Position numbers and translations under genes: made by a program. This document shows positions 1 through 11,517 of a DNA stretch of 64,000 bases, piece by piece. Origin of the DNA: Diplolepis rosae (taxonomy: Eukaryota; Arthropoda; Insecta; Hymenoptera; Diplolepididae); the NCBI GenBank assembly GCA_030998225.1, contig JAPYXD010000696.1, forward strand, positions 2,294,001 to 2,358,000, given 5' to 3'. Position 1 is the first letter of the stretch, and each line of letters begins with the position of its first letter. Under the pieces are notes generated by a model. That model ran no database searches. It had not been told where the DNA came from and saw nothing but the letters and a program-made list of their open reading frames with translations.

Positions 1-2137
1 TAAATTCAGAAAGTTTTGGATTTTTTCAAAAACTGTACAAATTTCAAATATAAAGTGTACTCTGTACATTAATCAAACAAATTTATAAGATGAATATTTT
101 AATAAATATTCCTAAATATTATTCGAATATGATATATATCGATTTAGAAAAACTTCTTCAATGTACGTAGACATTTTTCTTATTCGTCGGCAATTTCAGC
201 AAAATATGCTTGTGACACAATCCCAGATGTAGAGGATTTAATTAAAGATTTGCCAGGTTTTCTTAATGCTAACTCCAAGCGAACAGCTATTTTTCGATCG
301 ATTGTTTTAAAATTAGGAAATGACTATCATAAAATTCCTAGTCATTCTGAAACTCGCTGGCTTGTCCGCTGTCGATGCATAGATAATATAATAAATATTT
401 GGGAAGTTTTTCTTCAGTATCTTATGGTCCTCGTATCTGAGAAGGTAGAGAAGGCCAAAGACTTCTTACGAAAAATGCAGAATCCTTTGACACTTGCATA
501 TTTCCTATTCTTGAAATTTACTTTGAATAAGTTCAACGTATACAATGCGAAATTTCAAAGTCGCGAAACAATGGTTCAGGAACTCCAGCCATACTCGGCT
601 AAATTCTTCGTATGAATTCTTAGCAGTTATTTGAAAGAAGGTCTTTTTCAACCCAATTTATTCTTTCAAATCATTAGAAATGTTAGCTTTGCAGATCCTA
701 GTAATCAAAAGCCGCTTCAAGACATTGACGTTGGTAAGGAAACGCGAGAATATTTCCAGCAGCAGCTTACAAACAAGAAGTTGCAAATAGTAGAAGTTAA
801 TCTATTTCTTCGTAATTGCTTGAAATTTTATGTCACATCAAGCGAAGAAATTCGCAATCGACTTCCTTTTGATGACATCTTTTTGTCTTGCGTTGCTGTT
901 TTCCGGCCTCAAGTACCTTTCTATGCTGATCGAAGCGAAACTTTTCCTAGGGTCTGGAAAGTTTGTCAAGATTTAGGGTCGTTTGATAGAATAAGGTTAC
1001 AAAAAGAGTGGGATTCTTTACTCGAAATCAGTCAGGAACTCAAAGAAAAGTGGTCGAATTTATCTTTTGACGAAATGTTGTCTAGTATCGGTGTATCTTC
1101 GACGAGTACAGGAGAAAAGCTTTTTCCAAATTTGACCTCAGTATTGAATCGTGTTCGGAGTCTTCCTCATTCAAATGCTGAGACGGAGCGAGGTTTCTCC
1201 ATGCCCACGGACGCGAAAACTCCCGAAAGAAATCGCCTAGGAAACAGGACGGTCAACTCAATTTGTGTTACTCGATCAGCCTTAAAGGCGAGAGCTAAAA
1301 CAGCCAGAACAACGAGCATCTCTTTGAAGCATTTGCAATTAATGACCGAAAATCTGTATGAGATGGCAGAAAGTGATAGGAAAAGTGGTTTGTCGCTCTT
1401 CGCTCACGAAGGAGAGGATTAATTCTAATGGCCAAGGCATGGCGTTAATCAATTTCAAATCCCCTTCTTACTCACAAAATAATGACATTTTATTTCTTAT
1501 ATCAGAGATACGTTCTTTATTCCTTTCTTCACGTGCCTCGGGTAGGGACATTTTTTAGTTTTAATTATTATTGTGTGAGTAAGAAAACCTACTGACATTG
1601 AGTAATATCACGCTTTGGGCATAAGTGAGAGGCAAGGGGACTAACAATAATCAAGCACCCCAAAACATCCCGAACCCCGAACCAGATTTTTTATTTTAAT
1701 ATTTCAAATGTGTTTTCTCTCTTTTATGTTTAGGGAAAGAACTAGATCTAAAAAAAGCAAAAAAACCTATTTCTCTAATTGCGTCGAAGATTAGAGCCGA
1801 ATCTATGCAACCGATTGTTAAAGGTTTTAAAAGTTTTCGGTTTAATTTGAAAAGCAAGTCTTCATAGTATTTTACTAAGTAATAAAAGTATGTCTACAAT
1901 TGTTTTCCTGAATCCTACCGAAAGGTCAAACATGGTGCAAAAATGTCGTAAAATAAGAAAAATGTCTACGTACATTGAAGAAGTTTTTCTAAATCGATAT
2001 GTATCATATATTCGAATAATATTTAGGAATATTTATTAAAATATTCATCTTATAAATTTGTTTGATTAGTGTACAAAGTACACTTTATATTTGAAATTTG
2101 TACAGTTTTTAAAAAAATCCAAAACTTTCTGAATTTA
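1..2137 (+). mobile_element. hAT-like DNA transposon (hAT-1) with long terminal inverted repeats
   Basis: The first ~184 bases and 1952-2137 are near-identical in inverted orientation; the right end reads gaattta and the left begins taaattc. The window starts at or just inside the left end, so the target duplication cannot be read. Between the ends lies one transposase-derived coding region (250-1422) with a hAT dimerisation motif. Inverted ends of ~185 bp are long for hAT, where 10-30 bp is usual. The element is a cut-and-paste DNA transposon remnant, probably internally deleted because the transposase N-terminus and zinc finger are absent. The superfamily rests on the protein. Confidence 0.75.
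190..1422 (+). pseudogene. hAT transposase C-terminal two-thirds, one internal stop
   Basis: One reading frame stays open from just inside the left inverted repeat to 1422 apart from a single stop at 613-615. No initiator Met precedes it, so the N-terminal BED finger and first catalytic region are missing. Visible landmarks are SETRWL near the start, typical of the catalytic core of ZMYM/ZBED-like hAT transposases, and LPHSNAETERGFS near 1165-1200, the conserved opening of the hAT C-terminal dimerisation domain. The tail is basic. With the stop and missing N-terminus it cannot encode active transposase. The frame is otherwise well kept, suggesting modest age. Confidence 0.75.
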
Positions 2138-2140
2138 GTA

Positions 2141-4010
2141 GTTGATTTATAAAATTTGGGAATGTTGCAGTTGATATTTCTATATAAAACTTTAAGCATT
2201 TATGGACATAGAATTTCATTAAAAGTTTCTTCTATCGGTATTCAAAACTTTCAACAATTTTACAAGATCAGTCAAATGCAAAATTTGACAGAGTATTTAA
2301 TCAAAATATTTACACTTATTTTTTTAATATTTTGATAAGAATTCGACTAAAATAATGATTAATAAGATTTCGTAAAATTGTGGGAATATTGAAACGCTGC
2401 AAGATTAAATTTTGAGTAAAATTTTCAATTAATGAATGTTTAAAGAATTGAGTGAAAGCATCAATTAAAAAATGTTTTTACTTCATAAATATGATTAATT
2501 GCAGTAATAAGAAAATTTTGACCTTTTATAAAGCATTTAATTTTTCTGATTAAAAGTCTGTGCATACGTCACTAAAACGCAAGATTAAAAAACTTTAAAC
2601 TACTTTTACCATCAATCTATGAATGTGCATTTTAAACCGTAATTTAATGTGTCTTATTTTTTTTGATAAAATATTTTTCACATAATTTTTTGCTTAAAAT
2701 AGCCGATTTACTCGATTGAAAATTGGCAACTTGTATATTTCAAAATTCTATAATAAAAGTATTTTCATATTATGTTTTTGCATCCTATGCGTAGAATTTT
2801 AATTTTAAAATTGAGATTTCTCACAAAGAAAAAAGATTGTCTTATTAAAGCAGTTTATTCCCAGAAATTAAAAATCATTTACTTAATATTTCGATTCCAA
2901 ACATTGTATATTTATTGAATTCGAATAAAACAGAAACATTTTTTTATGAAGTTTTAAAATCTTTTTATAATGTTACGAACTGGGCCGAATTTATAATTAC
3001 GAAATCTTTCATTAGAAAAAGAAAAAGTCACTCACCTGAAATAAACTTCTGTAAGAATTATCAAGATTGAAGAGATGTTTAAGTATTTGAAAAATAATGC
3101 AATTGTAAAATTGCAATTTATATCAATATTTGACAGATTTTTAGCTTTCTCAATTAAAGCGTTATCCGGAAATTTTTAGTTCCTATAAAAAGATGGAATA
3201 TTTATGAATTTCTTGAATATTCATACATTAAAAAAATATCGAATTAGAGAATTATATGCAAAGTATTTTTCATGAAGAAGACATAAACATGACATAATTA
3301 GTTTTATATCTACATTTTCAGCTTACTTTTTTGTGACTTAAGCACACATTTTGAATTCGAAATACAAAAATGATCAACAGAGTTGAAGTATTTCTTAAAT
3401 CAATTATTATTGATCCTGAGTTCTATTGGAAAACTTGTTGTTTACTGTTCAAATCTACTACGATTTCAGACGGACAGACAAATTAAGAACTACAAAATAT
3501 TTCATCCAAAAGATTGCACTCCTCCATAAAATCTTGTCAAATTGTAACAAGATTTGAACACTTCGAACGAACATTTTTATGTAAAATTTGAAGTTGATTG
3601 ATATTTTTATGTTAATACGGAAGTACCAATAAACACATATTTTAGCTTTTTAATTTATCTACTTCTATTAGACAATTTTTCATTTCCATAGAGATTTTAA
3701 TTTTTGGAATAAAAATTTGTGCTTAGACTACAAGAATGTTAGATGAAAATATATCTAACGTAGAATTGTAAATATAAATTTTGGTCTTGAATTTTAAATA
3801 ACAAAAATATTGTTTTAACTGAAAATTTTTTAAATGTACAAAACTGGTAAGAAGTATAGAAATTTGGATGGGAAATTATATAGTGATTCAAACTTTAAAC
3901 GTTTACTGGCATTAAATATTACTAAAATTTTTATTTTGAATTGTTAAAATCCATCATAAAATTTTTTGAGATCCTTTTGATGTTTATTTCATGCAGAGTT
4001 TCTTCAAAAA
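2141..4010. repeat. Dispersed AT-rich repeat R-A, copy 1
   Basis: No coding frame is visible. The block is collinear with 38170-41900: shared stretches include the segment beginning gattaaattttgagtaaaa (near 2403 and 39518), the segment on cttttaccat-aatctatgaatg (near 2603 and 39690), and a 3' part on acagacaaattaa (near 3473 and 41740). Copy 2 is split by two insertions; copy 1 is the uninterrupted version. Superfamily unknown; no inverted ends or coding trace were found. Confidence 0.65.
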
Positions 4011-4469
4011 AATGTTATTTCTTCAACTAGATATTTCGTAAATTTGAAAATCCTGTCTACTTCGCACCTCTTCTGCACTGACTCGAGAAAAATACAATTC
4101 TTAATTTCGACTGGATGAAGCCGAGAGCGTGAAATCTATTACATATATATAGCGCAATCTAAAAATAACTTGTAAACCCAAGCATGGGAACGAAGTTCGT
4201 CTTCGTGCATTTTCGGCTTCACACGAAGCTGGTAGAAGCAGCGTGTAGCACAGCCGACACACCGACACGCCACGTTTGTATGTGTTTCTCTCAGATGGGA
4301 ACGTGGTGGGGGCCGAGAAATCCCACGTTCTGGAGTCACTGTACTAAACCGCGGATGAAGAACGAGACCGAAATGATTCGCCTTCACACGAGTCGGCCAG
4401 TGGCCCGTAATGTGAGCCATCAGGAAGTAGGCATGAGAGACACACTCCAGATCGTGAGATAGTTGGGCG
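4011..4469. other. Non-coding stretch before gypsy-1
   Basis: The base composition becomes markedly GC-richer after about 4140, matching the gypsy-1 element that follows. This is probably 5' untranslated or degraded gag N-terminal sequence, but no LTR, primer-binding site or recognisable protein was seen. Confidence 0.3.
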
Positions 4470-5841
4470 AGACCTTTTCGGGCAATCGCAATTCTTTGGG
4501 AGCATTGCCTTTTCTGCTGACTGAAAAGGCTCTGCAATGGCACCGCCTTCATGAAGATACGTTTGCATTCTGGCAGGACTTCGCCAGTGCTGCCGGAGTA
4601 AGCGCTCTTAACTTCCCGGCAGCTCGATAGAAAATTCCCAACTTTTTCCGGACAAATTTCAAAACTTCCCGGAACTTTCCCGTAAATTAAAATCATCTAA
4701 AACTTCTTAAAATTGTTTAAATTTTTTAAACTCTGTTAAAAATATGTCTTATCCTAGGTTTTCATAGTTTTTAAGAGATATATATTTCTTAATTTCGGAA
4801 AATAATGAAATTTCTAAATCAAATAATTGTCCATCGATCACGTTTAGAAAATACTGTACAGAAACATAACCTTACTTTTCTATCTTTTCACTCCTATAAT
4901 CAAAGAGAATCAAAATAATTATATAATTTATACTTACAGGCATACAAGGCAATTTGGGATTCTCTTTTCTAATCAAAAATATATCCATTTCCGAATTCTA
5001 TATTTTAAAAATCTATTTCAAATTCCATTCAATGTATTCTTTTTTGGGACATAATAATTTTATCCAATCAACATACATACTGTGAGAACCTTTAGGCTAA
5101 TTTTACAAATAAGCGACTAGCAAGAGATGTGACTCATTCATTTAAAAACCTGAAAAATCTGTTCATCTCACTTTAGCATATGACGTCAGAAGGAGTTAGA
5201 GTGAAATGAATAGCAATAGGCCTTTTCTACTTGGTGGCATGAGAGCACTATGACATATGAAAGCGCCCTAAGGGCCTGCAACCAATAAAATGCTTCTTTT
5301 TTTATGCCGAAACTCATTATGATTGGTTGTATTTAACGAAAGATCTCTCATTAAATCTTCTATGCAAATTTAATACATAATAAGGCAATTATAAGACAAT
5401 ATCCCGGAAATTCCCGGAATTTCTTGACATCCCGTAAAATTTCCCAAGTCAGTCAAAATTTCCCAGATTCCGAAAAATTTCCATGCAATTGGGAACACTG
5501 GACTTCGCGCGGGCGTTCAGGCGTCGTTTTGGTGGGGTCAACTTCCAGACCAGAATCCGAGACGAGGCAAGGAAACGGACTCAGGGAACAGCCGAAAGTG
5601 TGGCCGATTTCCTGATGAACATTCGCCTGATTCTCAAGCACCTCGACCCTCCCTATTAAATGGTAAAAGAGATGGAGTTGGTGTACAACTTGCATCCCGC
5701 TATCGAACCAACATCGGGGGAGAGGAATTTGACTCGTTCTCAGAACTAGAGAGGTTACGCGAATTGTTCGAAGCATCGCAAGCCATGTCTCGGACCTATG
5801 TTCCCCCACCACCTTCTGAGGAGTCACTGTTGCCCGAATAG
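4470..5841 (+). pseudogene. gypsy-1 gag, split by a hAT MITE
   Basis: The plus strand encodes a Ty3-type gag core: a leucine-rich PFLLTEKALQWHRL segment before 4577, then after the insertion FRRRFGG, RIRDEARKRTQGTAESVADF and a following HLDPPY stretch up to about 5660. This order (ALQW, RRRFGG, ARxxRTQGxxESVADFL) is the classic retrotransposon gag capsid pattern. The reading frame breaks at the MITE (4585-5500), at a stop near 5658 and again near 5840. The N-terminus is not recognisable. Capsid assembly is the family role; this copy is dead. Confidence 0.7.
4585..5500. mobile_element. Non-autonomous hAT MITE inserted in gypsy-1 gag
   Basis: The 8-bp sequence gacttcgc occurs directly on both sides (4577-4584 and 5501-5508). 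The element begins CAGTGCTGCC and ends GGGAACACTG, the CAGTG/CACTG terminus plus 8-bp duplication diagnostic of hAT. Removing it restores the gag register around FWQDF-FARAF. It is 916 bp with no transposase; subterminal regions are rich in repeated cccgga and ttcccgg motifs, possible transposase binding sites. Confidence 0.85.
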
Positions 5842-6299
5842 TCTTACTAACCACAAGCGATGTCCTCCTCTAGGATGGCGGCAACGGAACATAAAGTATG
5901 CCAAGAGACGAAGACGTCGCTCAAGAGTAGAAAAAGGGCAGCGTAAAAGGTTACGAAGCGTCAAGAAAAGACAGCAGCAATGGCGAGCCTGAGGTAGGGA
6001 TCGCAACCTAGCCCGGCTCAACCAAGGCAAATGCTGATTAACGAAGGCATTCTAAGTTAGTACTCTCCACCACAGGGAGTCAGGAATGAAATCCAACCAA
6101 CGTATGCAGCCGAATGGATGCCAAGCCCACAACAACCATACGCATTATGGTACCCGCCATATTTCCCGCCATTAGTACCTCCCACCACGCAACAATTACC
6201 GGCTAAGGAGTTAAATCCAAACACTCCAGCTTTTAAAGCGGACAACGTTGTAACTTCGGCAGTAACCCCTCACGAAGGGGACGAGCCGAGTCCGCCCAG
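5842..6299 (+). pseudogene. gypsy-1 gag C-terminal linker, frameshifted
   Basis: The 5890-5990 part encodes an Arg/Lys-rich segment and 6061-6299 a proline/tyrosine-rich segment (WYPPYFPPLVPP near 6150-6185), as is common in the linker before the gag zinc knuckles. Several frames are needed, so indels have accumulated. Position between the capsid core and the CCHC motifs supports the call; no domain is recognised. Confidence 0.4.
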
Positions 6300-7259
6300 G
6301 ATGTTGGAACTGCGGCACCTTAGGTCATAGTTTTGGATACTGTAAGTTAGTAAGGAAATCTTTCTGCCACAGATGTGGTGAACCTGACCAAAACGCGCAT
6401 ACGTGCACCACATGCGCAGGCCCCGAGTCGGGAAACGCGTAATGGGACCAGCCATTTGGGTCCGGGCAGCCCCTAAACGCTCAGAAAGGACCCGCAGACT
6501 GACATCGCAGATCACGGGGGATTATTCGTTATGCTCAGTAGGATTTGATACGAGATTAGTCATAGACATTAAGTTTAACGGTAGAATAATTGGGGCCTTA
6601 TTTGACCCCGGTTCGTGCTGCACTTACTTGGGCAAGCGAGCACTAGATAAATTCCCAGAAGTGCAAATTCGCTCCAATTTAAGCACCACCGCCTGCATTG
6701 TTTACCCTAATGGTCTGGTTGAAAATACTACAGGCGAGGCAGTAATGATAGTCGAAATTAATGAAGTAAATAAGCCCCTGGAAGTCCATTTAGCGCCAAC
6801 GTTCTACTGTGAGTGTATTTTTGGAATCAAAGGTGCCTACGAATATGGATTCCAGGTAAATTATGGGCTAAAACAATGGAGGCTTTCAGGCCAAGGGGCT
6901 CATCCATTCTTTAAAAGAAGAATCAAAAGTCCGAGAAGTTATGTTAGCTCGCTAGGTTTTGATGAACGCAAGTTCATTACAATTAAAATAAGAGGGCAAA
7001 ATATTAAGATTTTATTTGACCTAGGTTCGTGTCGTACCTATCTAGGTGGACCAGCATTAGACAAGTTTCCGGGAATGCTAAGGCAGGCTAAAAAAGTTTT
7101 CCAAGTAGATTATGGTAGTAAATATTGGCGATTTCCAGGACTTCCAATCCACACTTTTAAAGAGGAAGGTAAGTCCGAGAATCGAAAAATTGGGAGTAAC
7201 GAGCCTTTAAATGGATTGCGTTACTTGGGACTCAAACAGTTAAGAGAACGAGTCACATA
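6300..7259 (+). pseudogene. gypsy-1 zinc knuckles and tandemly duplicated aspartic protease
   Basis: A CCHC knuckle (CWNCGTLGHSFGYC, from 6302) is followed by a second Cys/His cluster (CHRCGEPDQNAHTC). After a frame change, 6505-7259 is a clean 250-residue frame with two protease-like units: LFDPGSCCTYLG (near 6598) and LFDLGSCRTYLG (near 7012). Each follows a GFDxR start and precedes ALDKFP, and each ends in a similar FQVxYG-xWR segment. The second unit lacks the middle ~100 residues of the first. The active-site consensus of retroviral proteases is D-S/T-G; here both read D-P-G or D-L-G, so activity is doubtful. Confidence 0.7.
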
Positions 7260-7262
7260 GGA

Positions 7263-7377
7263 ATAAACAGTGTACTAGAACTAGGAGTTATTCGTAGATC
7301 GAATAGTCTATATATAAATCGCCAAGTGACTAGTTTAAAGGAAGATAGAAGCGTTAGAATATGTTTAGATGCTTGAA
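7263..7377 (+). pseudogene. gypsy-1 reverse transcriptase N-terminal stub
   Basis: Translation gives LELGVIRRSNS and then, after a shift, EDRSVRICLDA, the beginning of a Ty3 reverse transcriptase (thumb-proximal E-x-G-I-I-xx-S and the D-G-S-x-R-x-C-x-D strand). Nothing of the catalytic YxDD region follows; sequence passes into integrase within ~140 bp, so the polymerase core has been deleted. Confidence 0.6.
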
Positions 7378-7512
7378 AACGTGCAAGCTTTTGAGTGGAT
7401 GGTTTTCCAGGTGGAAAATGGCTACAAGACTACGATTTCCAAACAGAATACTGCTTACAAAGTAGTTGTAGACAATTTACGTCGGTTAGCAAATAAATAA
7501 AATGGTCAAAAA

Positions 7513-8358
7513 ATGACTAGCAATGATGATAAAATTATTCTACATGCTCTGGCTAAAAGGCCTCCATCATGTTTACGAAACCAACTTCAAAACTTTGCGA
7601 AAGAGCAGAAATTGGACCCTATTTCGCAACAAAAGATTAAGGATGTAGAAGAGAAGAAAATCCCGAAATATGAGACGCATGATGATTTATTATATTTTAC
7701 AAATAGGCAAAATAAACGTTTATGTATAACAAAAGGCTTAATTTATGACTTAATAGTCGAATGTCATGAAATGTATGCCCACATTGGTCCTTTAAAAGTT
7801 ATAAAAATGCTAAGTGACGTCTTCTAGTATCAAAAAATGGCCATAATAGTCTGGCAACGTTTGGCCAGCTGTGACTCTTGGTAGGGAAACAAGGTTTCAA
7901 ATCAACCTTGCTTCTCTCAAATGAAAAATTATTTACCTGAAAGGCCGAATGAAATATTGTCCATAGACTTTTATGGACCATAACCCGCGTCAAAAGTTTC
8001 CTTCCAATATATTCTGTCCGCTATTGACGTCATTTTCAAGTAGGTAGTTTTGCACCCGTTGCTATGATCCAATACAAAGGCCGTTATCAAAAAATTAAAC
8101 AAGGACAATTTTCCAAAATACGGAAAACCTTTGAAAATAATTACAGACCATAGCACACAATTTACGTCTCCTATCTGGTCCAAATTTTTAAAAAAGAAGG
8201 ACATTCAACCCGTTTTCTCTTCAATAAGACATACTGTGGAACCTTGAATCCAAAGAAGAAAGAGGGATGTTCCACGTTCAAAATTTGAAGGTTTACCAAA
8301 GGAGAGAAGACTACTCTCAAGATAAAGGAGAATCCGAAATTAATAATGTCGGGCAAAA
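7513..8358 (+). pseudogene. gypsy-1 integrase, decayed
   Basis: The first ORF (to 7827) carries the zinc-binding region of a retroviral integrase (ECHEMYAHIGPLKVIKML). After it, broken frames read ILSIDFYGP (first catalytic Asp, near 7960) and KIITDHSTQFTS (second Asp, near 8138-8168). At least four stops and several shifts occur. The catalytic Glu region is not clear, and the element fades out near 8358. Confidence 0.7.
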
Positions 8359-8365
8359 ATGATCC

Positions 8366-8903
8366 TGTCATTCATATTTTGTAAATATATATATATATAT
8401 ATATATATTAGGAATAGTTAGCCATTATAAATAATCAAGTAGATACGTTTAAGAAATTATAAATTACACAACTTAGAGTAATAAGATAGAGAATTGCTAA
8501 TTGTGGAATTGAGTGAGAGTATCTGGAATGCAGTTTAGTGTGTACGGCAAACAAACAGAGTGCTAGGGACGCAATTGTAAAAAAAGGGTGCTGCATTCGA
8601 TGATCAAATGTAGCCTCTTTTTTCGAAGGCCGGGAATGAACCACGCCATATCTGGCGACCAACGAGAGCCCCATCCAAGGACCAGGTATGAATCCCGCCG
8701 ACTCTGACGACTGGGGAAGGTCCAGGGTGCGAGTACTGTTGAGCGAACATCGAGCCGAGCATATTCTCTAGAGTGATACTGGCCGATGTCTCCGTGCTCG
8801 TGTATAATCCTCTAATATAGCAAATCAATAAAGATTGTAAGTTCTAAGCTCCATTCGATAGTGTATTCACGGTTCATTTTCCCAAGTCACTTCTAACAAA
8901 ACA
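8366..8903 (+). repeat. Probable 5' LTR of BEL-1
   Basis: The block starts near TGTCATTC and ends AAAACA at 8903; the next bases, tttgtcgaccgtgac, resemble the primer-binding region typical just inside BEL/Pao LTRs. A polyadenylation signal aataaag lies at 8827. An AT microsatellite occupies 8389-8408. The left boundary is a guess, because no second LTR copy is present for comparison; part could be the gypsy-1 3' LTR instead. Confidence 0.45.
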
Positions 8904-8972
8904 TTTGTCGACCGTGACAGGACTTGGGTTTATTGGCTTTGTGATCGTGAATAGTAATAAAAGGAATTAGAC

Positions 8973-9830
8973 GTGTTCGCGACGAGTGTTATTGAAGCAA
9001 TGCAAATGACAGCAGCGGCTGAAATGGACATCGCCAAAGAGTATGACGACCACGATGCTTACAAGAAGAGATTTTTGTTGACAAAGTATAAGTTTGACAG
9101 CCGGATCGCTACAAAAAGTACAGTACCTCCTCCCAACCTACCGAGTGAAGCAACGGATAGTGTGAAATCAGATCAAGGCGAATTAAGAAGGACCTTCAAC
9201 CTACCAAAGCTCAAGCTCGTGAAATTTCGTAAATTTAGATCCATGAGAATGCCGCCTGGATAACGAGGAGAAGTTCCAGTATCTGATCCAGACAATGGTG
9301 CCGGATTCGCGTGCGGCAGAGTTATTGAAGAGTTACCCGCCGACCGGGGACAATTATGTAAAAGTGCCAGACAGCTTAGAGAAACTATTCGGACGCGATG
9401 ATTTGTAGATAGAAGTATATGTGCGTGAGTTATTGCGGTTAGTGCTGCAGAATGCCGTTTCACCCAAGGAAGTACAGCTGTCTAGTTTGTATGACAAGAT
9501 CAAATCGCATCTGTGCGCGCTAGAAACGCTTAGCGTCACCACGGACAAGTGTGCAGCTATGTTGTTTCCCCTTTGTGGAATCTTCGTTGACGGAAGAACT
9601 ATTGCGTGTTTGGCAGCGATCTAATTGTGCAAGCGATTTCAGCATGACCGAAAATGTGTCGATGGATGTGTCGAAAAATCATCTCACGAGATTAATAAGG
9701 TTTTTATAGTCGGAAGTGCAAAACGAACTGAGAATCTCGATGGCGATGAAAGAGTTCGGACTAACGAGTAGTAACAACAGTGAGTCGAGACGAAGAAAAT
9801 CAAGAGCACAGTGCGAAAAAAGAAACGTGC
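8973..9830 (+). pseudogene. BEL-1 gag
   Basis: The frame opens with acidic/helical sequence and reaches LPKLKLVKF (near 9195), the hallmark strand preceding the BEL gag domain. After a shift at about 9255 it continues EEKFQYLIQTMVPDSRAAEL, FGRDDL (then a stop at 9406-9408), VYVRELL, LSSLYDKIKSHLCALETL and TTDKCAAMLFPL, all in the standard BEL gag order. Another shift near 9570 leads to LLRVWQRSN. Capsid function is known for the family; this copy has at least two shifts and two stops. Confidence 0.8.
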
Positions 9831-9835
9831 CGGGT

Positions 9836-11087
9836 GCATCCTCTGCGTTATATGCTATAACAATTTATTAAAATTTGCATTTATTTGGAATTCGGGTCCA
9901 TCGCTTTTATGAACAAAACTCATTTCATTCAAAAGAGCTTTAAATATCAAATCAATATAACTCTAGAGTGTGAGAAACGTTTATTTATTAACCGTAATAA
10001 TGAAACCTTGAAACAAATCCAATAATTGAAAATATCTAGAATGCTGGTATACCGAAAGTGTAGAGAAGTGTCTTGATGAGAATTTGTAGACCCCACTTAG
10101 GCAAATAATTTTCCATCTAAACGTTTTTTTTGTATCTCACATATTTTGTCTAAAGAATGGAATCTTTTAATTTTAATCGTATTTTTGGAATTGAAACGAA
10201 AAATCTGTTTTATCAGAAACTTTTTGAGACAAAAATTGTAGATTATATTTTAAATTAAAAATAAAGATATACATCTTATGAAAAAATGTTGCAATTCAAA
10301 TTTGAAGATCTTAATGTAGGAAATAATTTTGTGTGATAACTTTTTTTCATATATCGTATAATTTAACTGGAAAGTGGAATTTTTATATTGACTTTTTTCA
10401 AGTTTTACCATGCTGTAACATTTTTAATTTTGGATTAATCAAAGAATGTTATGACGATAATTTGTAGAGATTTATGAGCACTATCAAAAACCAGTATTAG
10501 AATTTTTTATTTTTTCAAAAACACAAAAAATGGTCTAGTTTCCTCAATTCTGGTTGGATATGGCTGGTTAACGAACTTGTCCTTACTTTTTCGGGTCCAA
10601 TAAAGTGTGCCCAAGCTCAATTCAGTCTGATAATTGTATCGAGAGTTATCGAGTATGCGACCTACTACAGACAGACAGACACTTTCGTCAAAACCACTTT
10701 TTCTGACTCAGGGGGTCTCAAAACGTAAAGATGTGATGAAAATTTCGAAAGTCAGTTTTCACAGAAAAATAATTCCTTCTCATCCATGATGAGAATGTAA
10801 AAATTTATAATATTAAATAGAATCCAGTGTATAAATAAAAGCGCAACGCTCTGTCCTTGTTTACGGCGTGCATTTCGAAGTCCACACTTGACCTGACACG
10901 CGCATCTAGTTGAAAATCCCAATCAGCCTGGGTTCTGCAGGAGAAGGGCAAATCAGCCGGGTGTTTTTTAAAAGAGAATTTAAAGCTCTTTCGAATGAAA
11001 TAGGTTTCGTTCATAAAAGCGATGGACCCAAATTCCACATAAATGCAAATGTTAATAAATTGTTATAGCATATAACGCAGGGGATGC
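9836..11087. mobile_element. 1252-bp MITE with ~110-bp inverted ends, in BEL-1
   Basis: Direct repeats gggt flank the element (9832-9835, 11088-11091). The ends GCATCCTCTGCG and its inverted partner CGCAGGGGATGC open inverted repeats that extend through ttatatgctataac and the segment gtccatcgcttttatgaac to about 9950 and 10975. No transposase is seen. Inner sequence includes a gacagacagaca stretch near 10670. A 4-bp duplication does not fit mariner (TA) or hAT (8 bp); the superfamily is left open. Confidence 0.75.
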
Positions 11088-11199
11088 GGGTTTGGCTGAC
11101 AACTGATTATGATTAAACGACCTATGATCTACTTTCTGAGAAAAAATTCACTTATGAAAATGATCGACCCAAATTTTTGCGGTGGGCTCATAGACTAAA

Positions 11200-11487
11200 A
11201 GGAGAAGACTTCACGTGCGTATTTTGTGACAGGAACGGACACGAAAGTGTAAGTTGTATGAAGGAAAGAAATATGCTGTATTTAGAGAAGCGAAACGTGG
11301 CAAAAAACGGCGAGTGTGCTTCAACTGTCTGAACGCTGTCCATAGTTATAGCTTGTGTCGCGTGAATGTAAAGTATTCGAAATGCGTGCGTCGGCACGTG
11401 GAGATTATGAGTTTCACTGATGAAAAAAATAAGAACAGTATTTTACAGAGTGGGGCGCACCATACGACAAGTGCTGTGAATATGTAG
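11200..11487 (+). pseudogene. BEL-1 gag zinc knuckles
   Basis: CVFCDRNGHESVSC (near 11217) is followed, after a frame change, by CFNCLNAVHSYSLC and a Cys/Arg-rich KYSKCVRRH. This pair of C-x2-C-x4-H-x4/5-C motifs follows the BEL gag capsid and binds nucleic acid. The frame ends at 11487. Confidence 0.7.
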
Positions 11488-11517
11488 CTAGAACATAATC
11501 TAGTTGTCTCAAAGACT

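Larger units (their letters stand above)
4470..8365 (+). mobile_element. Ty3/gypsy LTR retrotransposon relic (gypsy-1)
   Basis: Plus-strand order is gag (interrupted), CCHC knuckles, aspartic protease (duplicated), the first ~40 residues of reverse transcriptase, then a jump straight to integrase. Most of reverse transcriptase and RNase H is deleted between about 7375 and 7510. Gag and integrase carry many stops and shifts. The left LTR is not recognised. The right side meets the presumed BEL-1 LTR near 8366. Gypsy rather than BEL follows from the domain order and gag type. Confidence 0.75.

Noticed and set aside
4139..4696. 185-codon minus-strand open frame
   Set aside because: It overlaps gypsy-1 gag on the plus strand and crosses the hAT MITE boundary; no domain is present.
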